A stretch of 64,000 nucleotides of DNA from assembly GCA_946800325.1 (NCBI GenBank), contig OX326960.1, forward strand, positions 17,904,893 through 17,968,892, read 5' to 3'. This document shows positions 23,631 to 34,257 of the stretch, piece after piece. The notes beneath the pieces are model-generated. The model was not told where the DNA came from, searched no databases, and worked only from the letters and a program-made list of their open reading frames with translations. Positions within the stretch are counted from its first letter, which is position 1. Every line of letters begins with the position of its first letter. A program made the translations under genes and the position numbers. This stretch comes from Luzula sylvatica. Lineage: Eukaryota > Streptophyta > Magnoliopsida > Poales > Juncaceae.

Positions 23631-23959
23631 TTGAGCAATTTTCAGCAAATTAGGGTTTTTTTTGTCCAATTTCAGCAAATTAGGGTTTTGTTTCTCAAGT
23701 CTCGCCCCGTATTGACAGCTGGCATCAGTCGTGTGGAGGAGGTGGAGGAAGATATCGATCCCTCTGTAGGCCGTGCCTCTGTTTCCGAACCCTGCGGCCT
23801 TATAGGTAACGAATCACTAATATTACACATCTTTGTTTTGTTTTTAATCGTTAATGTTAATCTATTATTTATTCGCAGCACTAGCAAGTAGTTCTAATAT
23901 AATGAAAAAAGTTGACGAATTCAAGCGACTAACAGTGAAGTTCTAGCGACTATTCTGGC
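23631..23959 (+). CDS. Possible spliced ORF inside the Pack-MULE, origin unknown
   Basis: A plus-strand open stretch encodes VEEVEEDIDPSVGRASVSEP and ends in a GTAACG donor at 23806. An acceptor TTATTCGCAG ends at 23878, and joining there keeps the frame (…GLIALASSSN…) to a TAG near 23947. The first 25 codons come from TIR repeat sequence (FQQIR repeated), so the true start may lie elsewhere. Sequence composition differs from the TIRs and suggests a captured gene piece. I do not recognise the source gene. The total would be about 85 residues. Confidence 0.35.
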
Positions 23960-24369
23960 GGAGCTCGACTGGATTTTTGCGACTGGCGTTTGAGATATTT
24001 GTGGTCATGGATGTAAAATGAAGTTTATGTGGTAATTTTGCAGATTTTTGTGGTAATCTTGCAGATTTTTGTGGTTATTTTGTAGATGTTATGTGGTACT
24101 TTTTCAGATTTTTATGTGTCGATCTTAGGTGCTGGATTTTATGTTGATTTTTATATGTATTCTTGGAATGATATTCTTGTATGTACTGGGGGTTTATGTT
24201 AATTGCGGTGAATTGTGATGCATGTAATGAAGTCGAAATTTACATAAAATACAGAAAACATATAAAAAGTCGAAATTTTCTTTTTGTTTGCATATTGGTT
24301 GGTATTTTACACATAAGCCCTCGAAAATCCCAAACAAAAAGTATGAAAACTGAAATTATCCCGTCATAT

Positions 24370-24620
24370 TCCTGACCCAACCCCCCCTCCCCCCACAGAC
24401 CCCCCACAGCACCCACCAGACCCCCCTGACCCTGCCCACCATGCCCCCCAGACCCCACGCCCCACGCCCCACGCCCCAAGCCCCACGCCCCACGCCCCAC
24501 GCCCCACGCCCCATGCCTCTGACCCAACCCCCCTCCCCCCAACGCCCCACGCCCCTGATCCAACCCACGCCCCACGCCCCACGCCCCACGCCTCTGACCC
24601 AACCCCCCTCCCCCCCACGC
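24370..24620. repeat. GC-rich minisatellite (cccacgc heptamer), G-rich on the minus strand
   Basis: Heptamers ccccacg recur more than a dozen times, interleaved with a longer unit containing ctgacccaaccccc. On the minus strand this gives many runs of four or more G, with G-quadruplex potential. Open frames of 60-147 codons on both strands are products of the repeat. Confidence 0.85.
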
Positions 24621-24719
24621 CCCTGATGCGCCGTTCATTTTACCATCAATCTTCTTCAGATCGATTCCTCTCATCAAGTTCATCTTTCTCGAGTGGATCT
24701 TCAGGATATCACATCGCGA
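24621..24719 (-). pseudogene. Captured fragment of the 26S proteasome ATPase RPT6
   Basis: On the minus strand 33 codons follow a TTTTAG acceptor and read CDILKIHSRKMNLMRGIDLK and on to KMNGASG. This is the lid-domain part of the RPT6 (26S regulatory subunit 8) AAA+ ATPase just before the sensor-2 region. Only a change at the two residues before KMNGASG departs from the plant sequence as I remember it. The match ends at the glycine where the G-rich minisatellite starts. An exon-like acceptor suggests capture of genomic DNA with intron. The Walker motifs and the rest of the ATPase are absent, so the fragment cannot be functional as an ATPase. Confidence 0.85.
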
Positions 24720-24859
24720 CTAAAACACAAAAAATACAAAAAATTTGTTGAAATTACAAAAAAAATGAAATTTGTTGATGAACATATATATACCTATTGA
24801 TGATGAACCCTCCATGCGAAATCGCTGAAAATCCTGAAATTTGTTGAAATTTTGCTGAA

Positions 24860-25416
24860 ATTTCACAAAAATAACCCTGAAATTGCACAAAAAAAACCCT
24901 AATTTGCTGAAATTAACCAATATTTGACTGAAATTGACCCTAATTTACTGAAATTAATTGAAATTGCACAAAAAACCCTAATTTCAGCAAATTAGGGTAA
25001 AAAAACCCTAATTTCAGCAAAAAAAAACACTAATTTCAGACCCTAATTTGGTGAAAATAAAATCCTAATTTGAACAAAAAACCCTAATTTACTGAAAATA
25101 ACCTTAATTTCCTGAAATTAACCCTAATTTGCTGAAATTAACCATAATTCGACTGAAAATAACCTTAATTTTCTGAAATTAAAATTAATTGGACTGAAAT
25201 TAATTGAAATTGCACAAACAAAACCATAATTTCACTAAATCGAGAGAAATAAAGGTTATTTTCACCTGAAACTAAAGAGAGAGAGAAAGAGCGAGAGAGA
25301 GGTTACCTGAGCAAGAGGTTAACAGCGAGCAGAGAGAGCATAGAGAGTCAGGTGAGCGTCGAGAGAGAGAGAACACGTCGAGAGAGCGAGAGAGCCAACA
25401 ATGGCGGGCGTTAGCG

Positions 25417-25502
<86 letters not shown>

Positions 25503-25830
25503 ATCGGGTAGAGAGAGAGTGGGTTAAATGGATTAAATGGGTTTGGGTTTTGGGTTAATGAATTTGGGTTAATTATTTGTTAAATGGGTTTGGGTTTAAT
25601 TTCTGTGTAATATTATATACAAAAATTTGCCACGTCATCATTAAAATAATCTAAAAATTGCCACGTCACACTGCCATGTCATCAGTTAACTGCTGACTGT
25701 GCAGTTAACTGATGGAAGGGGCAAAAGTGAGCAAAAATGAGAGTTCAGGGGGCAAAATGAACAAAATTAGAGTTCGGGGGGCAAGTTGCATTTTTTGGAA
25801 CACTTCAGGGGGCAAAAGTGAGCTTTTTTC
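24860..25830. repeat. Right TIR of the Pack-MULE
   Basis: It mirrors the left TIR. It holds repeated aaccctaatttgctgaaatt-like units (24890-25240), a (GA)n tract (25420-25499) and the GCCCCC-type outer part. It is not interrupted. Confidence 0.75.
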
Positions 25831-25839
25831 TAATACTTT

Positions 25840-26640
25840 TAAAAATTGAACGGTAGGAAATAATTACAACATGAATCATCATTAAATAAAATTTAAAATT
25901 CGATTTTTATGGTTTGGATGTATTTTAAATCATATAGATAGGCTCATGATGAATTTTTACTAAGTTTCAAGTTTTTCTTCATGGAAATCTATAAATTTAC
26001 CGAAATTGACTGTTGTGAAAATATGTTATCGACTTTGTTAGATACAAAAATGAAAATTGTTTAAAATTTATTCTACATCATATCTAAATGATATAAAACA
26101 TATCTATACGGTTAAGATTCGATTATAATATTTAGATTTAGTATAATAAGTGTTGTTGACCGATGTTGGCCAAATAAAAATGTTGGTCATGCATCCAGTC
26201 AATATAAATCGTAAAACTATTTAGAACCGAGATATATTGTATCTTCGTTCATAAATAAATATTTTTTATGTACTACTTACACATAACACACTAAATTACA
26301 CATGTGTGAATTATCACAAAGAAAACTAATAAGCCACAAACTTTGTCCAAAATACTTTTGTATGCTCTATTTTAAATTTTGTGTCGATTTGAACAAGTAG
26401 TTATTTGACCTAGAGCATACAAAAAGTTTTAGTATATAATTTGTTTGTTTGCTTTTGTATATCATGTTTTCGATGCGACATTTCAAAACGGTACGAAAGA
26501 CTCAAACGAAATACCCGCTACATCACCGCCTCTCGACAACTTGAAATCTGTAAACATACCAAACCAAAAATGGAAATTAAAACAAAGTCTGCACCATCCG
26601 AAACAAAAAAGGACAAAAAAAGTTCAACAAGCTTACCATA
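25840..26640. other. Intergenic between Pack-MULE and the DUF6598-like gene
   Basis: The sequence is AT-rich to about 26430. The overlapping plus-strand frames at 26441-26726 lack recognisable similarity and end before the gene's start. The first 370 bases (for example gtgttgttgaccgatgttggcc) mirror 21540-21640, so the insertion target of the MULE itself lies inside an inverted repeat. Confidence 0.45.
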
Positions 26641-26667
26641 ATCCGGGGGTTATTTGCAAATTGGGGT

Positions 26668-26755
26668 TGGGCCTAATTGAAAACTACGACCCCGCCACTC
26701 TGTATGCATATCTTACCACCGCGTGAAGGTATTCCAAGTCGCAAACCTAACCCTA
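26668..26755 (+). promoter_or_regulatory. Site II (TGGGCC) and telo-box-like (AACCCTA) motifs
   Basis: TGGGCC is at 26668-26673 and AACCCTA at 26749-26755, 70-160 bases upstream of the ATG. Paired site II and telo-box motifs are known from promoters of plant growth-related housekeeping genes. No TATA box is obvious. The role here is inferred from the motifs only. Confidence 0.4.
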
Positions 26756-26824
26756 CCCTACGCCGTCCGATTCACCTCCTTCGTGGCCTCGCACCCCCAC
26801 CCCCACTAACCTTGGCCGAAACTA

Positions 26825-28213
26825 ATGGCGTGTAGCAAGCTAAGGATCTGCAAGTTTCCTATTAACAGTAGGAGATACTACGACGATTATACGCTCGAAG
26901 ATCCGGTTGGTTTTCGTGCATATAGCTTTTCCGAAGTAAGTTTATTAGCTTTTACATAATTATAACCGGAAATTTTCGGTTTATTAGCTTTTACATAATT
27001 ATAATTGTAAGTTCTGGTTTTATTAGATTTTACTGAATTACGTTTGAAAATTCTGGGTTTATTAATTTTTACAAAATTAGGTTGGAAAATTCTGGTGGAA
27101 CTAAGCTTTCCATTTGAATTATTTTATTTTTGCCAAGGCCTTGGAGGAATTAAGAAGGCGCTGTGCTTTGAAGTCATTTGGTGGCCAGATGGTAACTCAA
27201 GTATCTGCTCTGGATGTCAGCAAGTGCGAGCTCCCTGAATCGCCTCCATCAGAAGATGATGACCAACTGTTGAAACCGATTTGTGTGCAGATTAATACTC
27301 AAGGAAGGCAGAAGATCATATCTGAGAATTGTGCTGATTTGGCTGATATATACTCGGTGTGTGCTGTTTGGGTACCTGGTGACTGCAAGATACACGGCAA
27401 AATTGTGCTGGAATCTGTATCAGGCAAGACATACCTTTTTAAACGTGAAAAGGAAGATCCGTTGACAATTGTGTCTCGGGTAAGTCTCTCTATCTAACTC
27501 TCTAACTTTCTCTCTCCTCATACCCACGTGTTGGCAATTGATTGCAGGATTGCATCCCATTAACTGGTCCGGTCATGGTTACTTCTGCTATGGATGCTTT
27601 TTCTGTTGGTATTCGTCTCAGGAAAGGAGATAATGTCTTGTTTGAAGGATGGTTTTACTCCCATAAAATATCAACTACCAAAGTTAACAAACCGATTGTT
27701 GAAGTATTTGAGGAGAAAAATGGCGTGTTTGCAGTAACATTCAGTATATTAGAACATGCTGTACTTGCCGAAGTAGAGATGAAGCTTATCGGGAACGAAA
27801 ACACCACTGCCAAAATATGGGGCACCGTTACTGCTTCGATAGACGGAGATATAGACATGACGACCATGATGTTGGACAAGAAATCTGACGAGAGCCTGAC
27901 TGTTAGCCCTGGGGACCCGATCCCTTTGTCAAGGAAGTTATTGTCCGTTCCCTCTTCTTCGTCTCTTATAATTAGTGCGAATCTGGGTGGCTCTGAATGC
28001 ATCCCGTTGTTGTTTAAGCCCGAATACTTAGGTGATTATGTGGAGACTATTGACAGTGAGTGTGGTAAGATCGAAATTAAAGTTACTTGGCTTGATTTTT
28101 GTGACCATTTTATGTCTGTGGAGCGTCTGAGGGATGGGGGTGGTCTGGATGATGAGTCTGACCCGGAGGATGAGTCTGATCCGGAGGATGAGTCAGATGG
28201 GGAGGACCAGTGA
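26825..28213 (+). CDS. DUF6598-like protein, three exons, 372 residues
   Basis: Exons are 26825-26935 (37 codons), 27138-27479 (114) and 27548-28213 (221 plus stop). Junctions are GT-AG (ccgaa|gtaag, gccaag|gcc, ctcgg|gtaag, attgcag|gat) and all are phase 0. The fold-level pattern matches DUF6598, a beta-rich domain best known in grass proteins: a G-x-I/V strand at about residues 105-125 (IHGKIVLES), the CIPLTGP turn at about 152-159, and near the end LLxDxx…V.PGDPIPLSRKLLSVP at about 300-320. The tail (about 350-372) holds the repeats DDESDPEDESD and is strongly acidic. No signal peptide or membrane segment is seen, so the protein is probably soluble. Molecular function of the family is unknown to me. 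The start ATG is the first in frame after a stop and follows a leader. The annotation as a gene is firm, the family call moderate. Confidence 0.72.
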
Positions 28214-29480
28214 ACTCGTATATTTCTGAAATATTGGCCTTATTACGCCTTAATGATGGTGATGCTATTTACTAATTTGGTATATTTTTACTACATTTGG
28301 TTTGTACGAATTGCAGACAGTAATTACGATGATTGCGGCAAGTACCTCTTTTTGATGGTAGTGATGATGTTTTTGTTTTAGAGATTGATTTTGGAGCTTT
28401 CTTTTTGATGAATTTTTGTATGCAATGTCAATTACAATTGCAATTATAGTTCAAGAAAGGTGTATGTTACATTTAATTCAATTGTTTTGTATTGATTATT
28501 GTAGTTAATTTATGGACGTTGGTAATTAATATCTGCAATCATATCCTTGTGGTACTTTATTATTATAAAGGACATCAAATTGTAAATTCATAATGATAAG
28601 TCGAATTCATAATGGCAACTTCAATTAACAACTAATCCTCCATTTAACTTTTCAAACAATCTCGGTAAATTTATTCTTCCGAATTAACAATTAACAATAC
28701 AATAATACAATTAACAATGACGACAAATTAATAATGATAGGTTGAATTACTGAACAATTCAATATGAATGGTAAGTTCCCTCAAATATGAACTGTAATTA
28801 AAAATCAACTTTTTAAAATCCTAAATTAAATCTGAAAAAATTGCTATTTTTGAACAATTACAATTTATATTTAAGAATTTTGACAATTTAACATTTTGCA
28901 ATTAACTCTCAAAATGCACGCATCCTACCTGCACATTTCAAAATATTGAAAAATTGTGGGTTAATTATCTAACAATTAACAGGTAGTTAGCTGACAATTA
29001 ATTGATAATTAAGTGGCTATTGTTTGATAATTAACTCAAAGTCCTAAAAAAATAGAAAAAAACAGATTGGGGTTTCGAAAATTCAATTTTACCAATGGAA
29101 TTAATAAAGATTCGGTAATTAATGTAAAGTTATTTTGTAAAATCTTCAAACAGAAAATTAAAACTACAAAAACAAAGAATAAATTAGCATTAAAATTATT
29201 ACAAAGGATTTCGATTAACAGTTAATCTTCAGTAGAATCAACTAACAGTACAATCGTTCGATTCATAGTAGAATCGATTACAAAGGGTCTCTATTAATAG
29301 TAAAGTCGTTCGAAATTAGCAGTAAAATCTTCAGTAGTTAATTCTTTCACAAAATCTTGTAGAGTAATAAGTTCAAATTAATCATCAATTAATAGTAAAT
29401 CTGTAAATAACATATCCAATCGTTCGAATTAACCATCAATTAACATTTTTCAATTGGGCAAGGACAACAGTTGACCATCA
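28214..29480. other. 3' flank and AT-rich intergenic region
   Basis: The first 250 bases are probably 3' UTR (gene end near 28400-28470 inferred only from the composition change). The rest is AT-rich with many loose ttaacaattaac and aatcgttcgaatt phrases. No gene was seen. Confidence 0.45.
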
Positions 29481-29494
29481 AAATCAAACAAACG

Positions 29495-29835
29495 TGCTGA
29501 TTATTGGTCGACCCAGATCCCCTGCTACAAAAATTCGTAAATTGGAAATTAATTAGTACACATAATACGAATTTTTCAAATAGGAAAATCAATCAAACCT
29601 TGTTAATTAATGGTCCAACACAAATCTCATGCTACAAAAATTCGAAAAATGAAAATAAATTAGTACAGAAAAATTGAATATTTCAAATAGGAAAATAAAA
29701 CACACCTTGCTAATTAATGGTCAGCACAGATCCCATGCTAAAAACAATCGACAAATGAAAATTAATTAGTACGCCGAATATGAAAATTTCAAATAGAAAA
29801 ATAAAAAAACCTTGCTAATTAGTGGTTATACTAGA
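29495..29835. repeat. Tandem repeat, about 106-bp unit, three copies and a part
   Basis: Units start near 29499, 29605 and 29712, with a fourth partial near 29815. Each has the order taattaatggtc, cacagatc, catgctacaaaaatt, aattagtac, ttcaaatag, accttg. On the minus strand each unit presents an acceptor-like tag, a 32-33-base segment and a GTTTG or GTGTG donor-like site. The arrangement resembles duplicated mini-exons. A further duplicate of 55 bp (29956-30010 and 30061-30115) has the same spacing of 105. Confidence 0.65.
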
Positions 29836-30124
29836 TTTCATCCAAACAAAATGAAGCAATTTGGGGCTCCATTAACACAATCCAACAACTCAGCATAAAC
29901 GTCCGTCCAGTGAACTCCATTAATACAGTCCAACATTTTCGCTTGTTTAACGGAAAGAAAATGAAACGAAGAATAAGGTATATATGGGAGCTTTGAAATT
30001 CAAATTTCAGCAATGCATTAAGGTGGATTTGACTGCAGCAGCTCAGCATTAAATGGACTCAGAAAATGAAACGAAGAATAAGGTATATATGGGAGCTTTG
30101 AAATTCAAATTTCTGCCCATTTAA

Positions 30125-31345
30125 CTACTTATTTATTTAATTATTTAATTATATTATTTTTTCTAGTGAAGCGGACTTGAAAGAATATCCATGGCGAAGA
30201 TGGTTCTGGTTCCTTGTTCGGTTAATTCATACCAAAGAATTGGACTCAATTCGTTACGCTCAACTCTCAAGTCATCGATTTTAACTGACCCAACATATTT
30301 GTATATGCCTCTATAAAATGTAAAAACGTGTAATGAGTGCATTAAATTATATTTATGGGTGTTCCTGATTTTCAAGTATAATATTAAGGGGAGTTCTATG
30401 ATAGACCCATTTTCTTATCATGGACTCATTTTAAAAAAAAAAAATTCGAATATTTGTTAAATAATAATTTTTTTTGTAAGATTCTAGTGTATATTTATCA
30501 TTTAATGTTATCCAAAACATAAATTTTGTATAATTAATTAATAAATAGTTAAAATTCTTAAAATAAATTTTTGAAAAATGGTCCATGATAAGAAAATAGG
30601 TCTATGATAGAAGCTCCCTAATATTAATACACGTCCATAAAAAAAAATATGAAGCTTCATCGTGGACATGTAAATTTCATGCATTCTCGCCAAAAGAATT
30701 CACCAAACATAATGCATAATATTTGTATATTATTTTTTATAATGAAATATGCAATTTCACGTGAAGTGCTCCTAATAAGAAATGAAAATATGATGCATGT
30801 GAGTATAAAAGTATGACAACTTCACAACTTTGATATGTTTGTACTGTATATATAGAATAGATAGACTTCATATATTTAGGTAATGTATGTGTTTTAAGAA
30901 AATAAAATTTGAAAAATTATTTACTTGAGACTTTGGAGGGAATCGAATATGCATGTGTCTTTTACTCGGCCGAGACTTCGGGGCTGGAGCCGGACGTGAA
31001 TTAGGTCAGATGGATTGCAGGAATTCCTCCCCCATTCGAAAAGTACAAACTCTGCTACAAAATAATATGGTGAAGGGAGCGATCGCCACGGTTATATGCA
31101 ATAGATGGAGACGGGGAAGCTTTACTCTGTTTAGCAGTGCTGCCGGCGAACCGGCCCCCGATTCGCTCATAGAAATTGTTGGACGATCAGAAAACTGAAG
31201 AAGATATGAAGATCGGATTTTTTTTTTGAAAAATGTGATGCATGAACTTAGGACGATCAACAAGTAAATAACTAACCAGGGAACTATGTATTTGTTTAGA
31301 GAAGAGAGTGTGTAATAGATAATTAATAAAGATTCGAAAGAATGC
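30125..31345 (-). pseudogene. Module D: exon-1 pseudogene copy plus upstream segment, inverted
   Basis: The upstream segment (30130-30385, 30620-30800) and exon-1 copy (30990-31175, minus strand) are collinear with modules B and C. The exon copy keeps an ATG (about 31170) but is shifted out of frame at the glycine-rich start, giving SESGAGSPAALL instead of the SGGRFAG run. It has also lost about 15 bases in the membrane region. The 85-codon minus frame is thus a frameshifted derivative. A MITE sits inside it at 30388-30618. Confidence 0.7.
30388..30618. mobile_element. Mutator-like MITE, 231 bp, 9-bp target duplication
   Basis: The TIR is about 45 bp (GGGGAGTTCTATGATAGACC on the left). The perfect 9-bp duplication taatattaa lies at 30379-30387 and 30619-30627. 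It belongs to the family of 14432-14690 and interrupts module D where modules B and C read through. Confidence 0.88.
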
Positions 31346-31349
31346 CGTA

Positions 31350-31819
31350 TGATTTATAATTTTCTTGAGTGGTCGTGCTAAAATCATGATTCAGAATAGA
31401 ATTATTTGTAATATCACATCTCAGTACAAATAAATCATGATTCCAAATTCAAAATATTTCCCTGTCACTTCTTATCCGCAGAAAACTTTATTCAAATTAT
31501 TCAATTTATTGTTCCAAATTCCGAATCATGAGTCTGTCTGTGATGAGTTGAAAATAAATAAAAAATATATAATCTCCTTAACTTACAAGTAATCAATATA
31601 GTTTTTATTCATTTATTCATTTTTTACAATATTATTTTGTATGTCAAAATATATCATAAATAATAAATAAAAATTATGTATATGACATATATATATTTTT
31701 TTTTAAATTAGTATATGTTCAAAATATTTATGGAAATTTTTAAAATAATAAAATAATAAAAAATAGGTTTAATAAATATAAATATAGAAAATAATGTGTA
31801 CTCTATTTTTGTCTGATTT
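31350..31819. other. AT-rich intergenic, nothing recognised
   Basis: It contains several aatcatgattc phrases related to the repeat family of 3.5 and 46.4 kb. No gene was seen. Confidence 0.45.
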
Positions 31820-31837
31820 TCTTATTGATTTATAATT

Positions 31838-33535
31838 TTTGAAAGAAAAGCAAGCACGATACGTGCCCGATCTTTTCGTTTTGATATATTAAAAGAAAAA
31901 GTTTCGATACAAAAGATGCGAAACGAAAAAAGATACAAGGTGATCTAAATTGTTAAAATATTTCTAGCCATTGATGTTCATTCTCTTTGTCGTCGGAATT
32001 ATGAAGGATAATGCTCTCGTCATAGCCTGACTCGGTTTCTCTCGCGTCGGACCTGCCTCGCAGTCTTGCTGGATCTGCTATAACCTAGTAACGATCCATA
32101 ACCACCTATGCCATATCGATCGCGTCGCCAGAGAGATGCACTTCATAGCAACTCGGGTCGAGGATTACGCTATTTTGAAGATCTGACTCGGTTTCCCTCG
32201 CGTCGTCACTGACTCGGTCTCTCTCGTGGTCTTGCTGGGTCGGTTGTAGCCTAAAAGCATCCCATAACCGCATATGCCGTCCCGATTGCGTCGCCAAGGA
32301 GCTAGAATATCCAATTTCTCCGATCGTTTGTTTTCGGAATTCGTCTCCAATAGATCTCAAAAATTCGTCGTTAATTCGTTTCCAAAGTTCGTCCCGATTA
32401 CGTCGCCCTCGCGTTGTTCGGGATCTTTTCCGGTTCTTAATCGAGCTCGAATTACTTAATTGTTAGGGTGAGTCCACTCGGCAGCACCTCTTGCCGCCGA
32501 TCTTTTGTCACCATTCGGATTTGTTCATCCCATTTTTCAACGGTTAGGGTAACCACTCGGCTTAATTGTTAGGGTAAGTCCAATGCGATTACGAACTTCG
32601 ATCGGTTTCGAGCTTCGGTCGGTTCCGAGCTCCGCTTTTGTGCACTATCTATGTGTAATCAACCCTTCTTCGATCTTTTGTAACTTCGAATAAGCATTTT
32701 TTACTCAAACTTCGCTCAAAAAGGCCTCTTTTTCGCTGCCCCGATCTGTCCAGAATTTGTCTGAGTTTTGCCCTCATAAATAAGGCCTTGTCCGCTGCCC
32801 ACACCCGCCTCGCGTCGCTTGTCTCGGATCTGTCGCATTGTCGCATCGCTCCACGAGATCTGAACGTATCATGTCGGCCTTGTGCAGGCCATCAGATCGG
32901 TGCTGCTGGCTGCGAACGGTGCTGCTGGCTGCTCGTTGCGATCGATCGAAGCTACTCGCTGTCACGAGATCTGACTCGGTCTCAATTCTGCATCGACTTA
33001 TCTCACTCGGGTTCCTCAATTTCTGACCCGATTCTTTGACCAAAGCCAACCACGAAGCTACTCGCTGCGAACGGTGCTGCTGGCTGCTCGTTGCGATCAC
33101 TACGATGGATCGACGCTGCTCCCTGCGATCCACACTTCTTTCTGCTCGCTGCGATACACGCTGCTCGCTGCGATCGGAGCTAACTGTGAGAGCCCAACGG
33201 AGGGGGGGATCGGTAGAAGGAGATTAAGTGTCGTGGCCAGTGGCCATCTCTCCTTGGTGCCGAGTTGCCGGTTTGTCGTCGGAGTTTGCTGTCTCGACGC
33301 TTTCATGTGTGGGGAGGCAGAGGTGGGGTTAGGGTTTGAGCGAAGGTTAGTGGGTTAGGGGATGGGGACAGGGGTAGGGAGGCGGGAGGGAGGAGGAGGT
33401 GGAGGTGGAGGTGGAGGTGGAGTTAGCAGGGTCAGGGTGGTGGAGGCGGAGCCGCCTCCACCCCAGTTTGAACAATTTCCTTCGCCCTTTTAGGGTTTTC
33501 ACTTTACTTCACCGTCAAATCCACTTAAATTATTA
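31838..33535. mobile_element. GC-rich island flanked by 18-bp direct repeats
   Basis: The 18-bp sequence tcttattgatttataatt occurs just before (31820-31837) and just after (33536-33553) a block far richer in GC than its surroundings. Internally, gatctgactcggtttc-type (32025, 32180, 32205) and gctcgctgcgatc-type (32895-33180) phrases repeat, and a (ggaggt)n tract lies near 33400-33420. Short frames on both strands conflict and are not supported. The flanks would fit a target duplication, but no poly-A tail is present. Alternatively it is a decayed promoter/CpG-rich gene remnant. Confidence 0.4.
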
Positions 33536-33639
33536 TCTTATTGATTTATAATTAATGAGCAATTTTGATAGTTTATATTTAGTTAACGAGGAATTTTGAT
33601 AGAATATGCAATTTCTCCACAACGGAACTGGTGTGATAT

Positions 33640-33875
33640 CATGTGAATTGCTCATAATAATAAATGAAAATATCATGCATGCAGTAAAAAAGAATGACAA
33701 GGTCATAACTTTGATGTATGTGTTTTCAGAGTATATATAGAATATATAGACTTCATATAATTAGGTAATGTATTTGTTTTCAGATAATAAAATTTGAAAG
33801 ATCATTTACTTGAGACTTCGGAGGAAATTGAACATGCGTATGTTTTTTATTCGGCCAAGACTTTGGAGGAAATTA
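33640..33875 (-). repeat. Module E: short fragment of the exon-1 module
   Basis: The fragment from caatttctcc to agactttggaggaaatt matches the stretch between the upstream segment and exon 1 in modules B-D (for example 30760-30975), in the orientation of module D. The exon itself is not retained. Confidence 0.6.
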
Positions 33876-33879
33876 AACC

Positions 33880-34255
33880 ATGATTCTAGGAATTCCCACT
33901 TTCTTTTCTTGTTCTCGTGAATTATAAGATTCGGGGACCCAACCAGTCGGAATTATTTCATGGAAGGGACGAAGTCCCGGTACGGAATTAAAGATTGGGC
34001 ACCACCTGACCATGATGACCATGATGCTGACGGTGACTGGTCCATGATATTGTTGAATCCCTTCGTTCTCCACCTATAAAAAAATCATTTCTGATACAGC
34101 CCGCTTCAATTTCAGTTTTGGTTTTATCACACTTATCTTGAAAAACTAATTTTGTGAACAATTAAACTTATTAGTAAATAAAATATAGATCCACTAAAGA
34201 AAATTGAAATATACAGTAAATATCTTCAATTCATTAATATCTTCTTTAAGCCCTC
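33880..34255. other. Intergenic, no supported gene
   Basis: A 66-codon minus frame (33873-34073) has moderate GC and some coding-like composition but no recognised family. Confidence 0.35.
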
Positions 34256-34257
34256 TT

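Larger units (their letters stand above)
21711..23690. repeat. Left TIR of the Pack-MULE (interrupted by a solo LTR)
   Basis: This TIR aligns with the reverse complement of 24860-25830. Outer part 21711-21882 and inner part 22882-23690 are separated by the LTR. A run of 20 C residues (21729-21748) replaces five C and a T of the right arm. Confidence 0.75.
21711..25830. mobile_element. Foldback Pack-MULE, 4120 bp, with 9-bp target duplication
   Basis: The ends are inverted copies beginning GAAAAAAGCTCACTTTTGCC, and the similarity extends for roughly 900 bp inward once the solo LTR in the left arm is discounted. The 9-bp sequence taatacttt flanks it at 21702-21710 and 25831-25839. Long TIRs, a 9-bp duplication and captured gene fragments without transposase define a Pack-MULE. 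Outer TIRs contain tandem GCCCCC-type phrases. Inner TIRs contain ttagggttaattttcagc-type short repeats and CT/GA tracts. No MURA-like transposase remnant was seen. Confidence 0.88.

Noticed and set aside
24240..24683. Minus-strand 147-codon frame rich in Gly and Trp, and its overlapping partners
   Set aside because: Apart from the RPT6-derived start, the frame is only translated minisatellite. All three frames stay open because the heptamer lacks stops.
31838..33535. Short frames on both strands in the GC-rich island (for example 33074-33358, 32774-33133)
   Set aside because: They overlap each other in opposite strands, follow internal repeats and have no recognisable domains.
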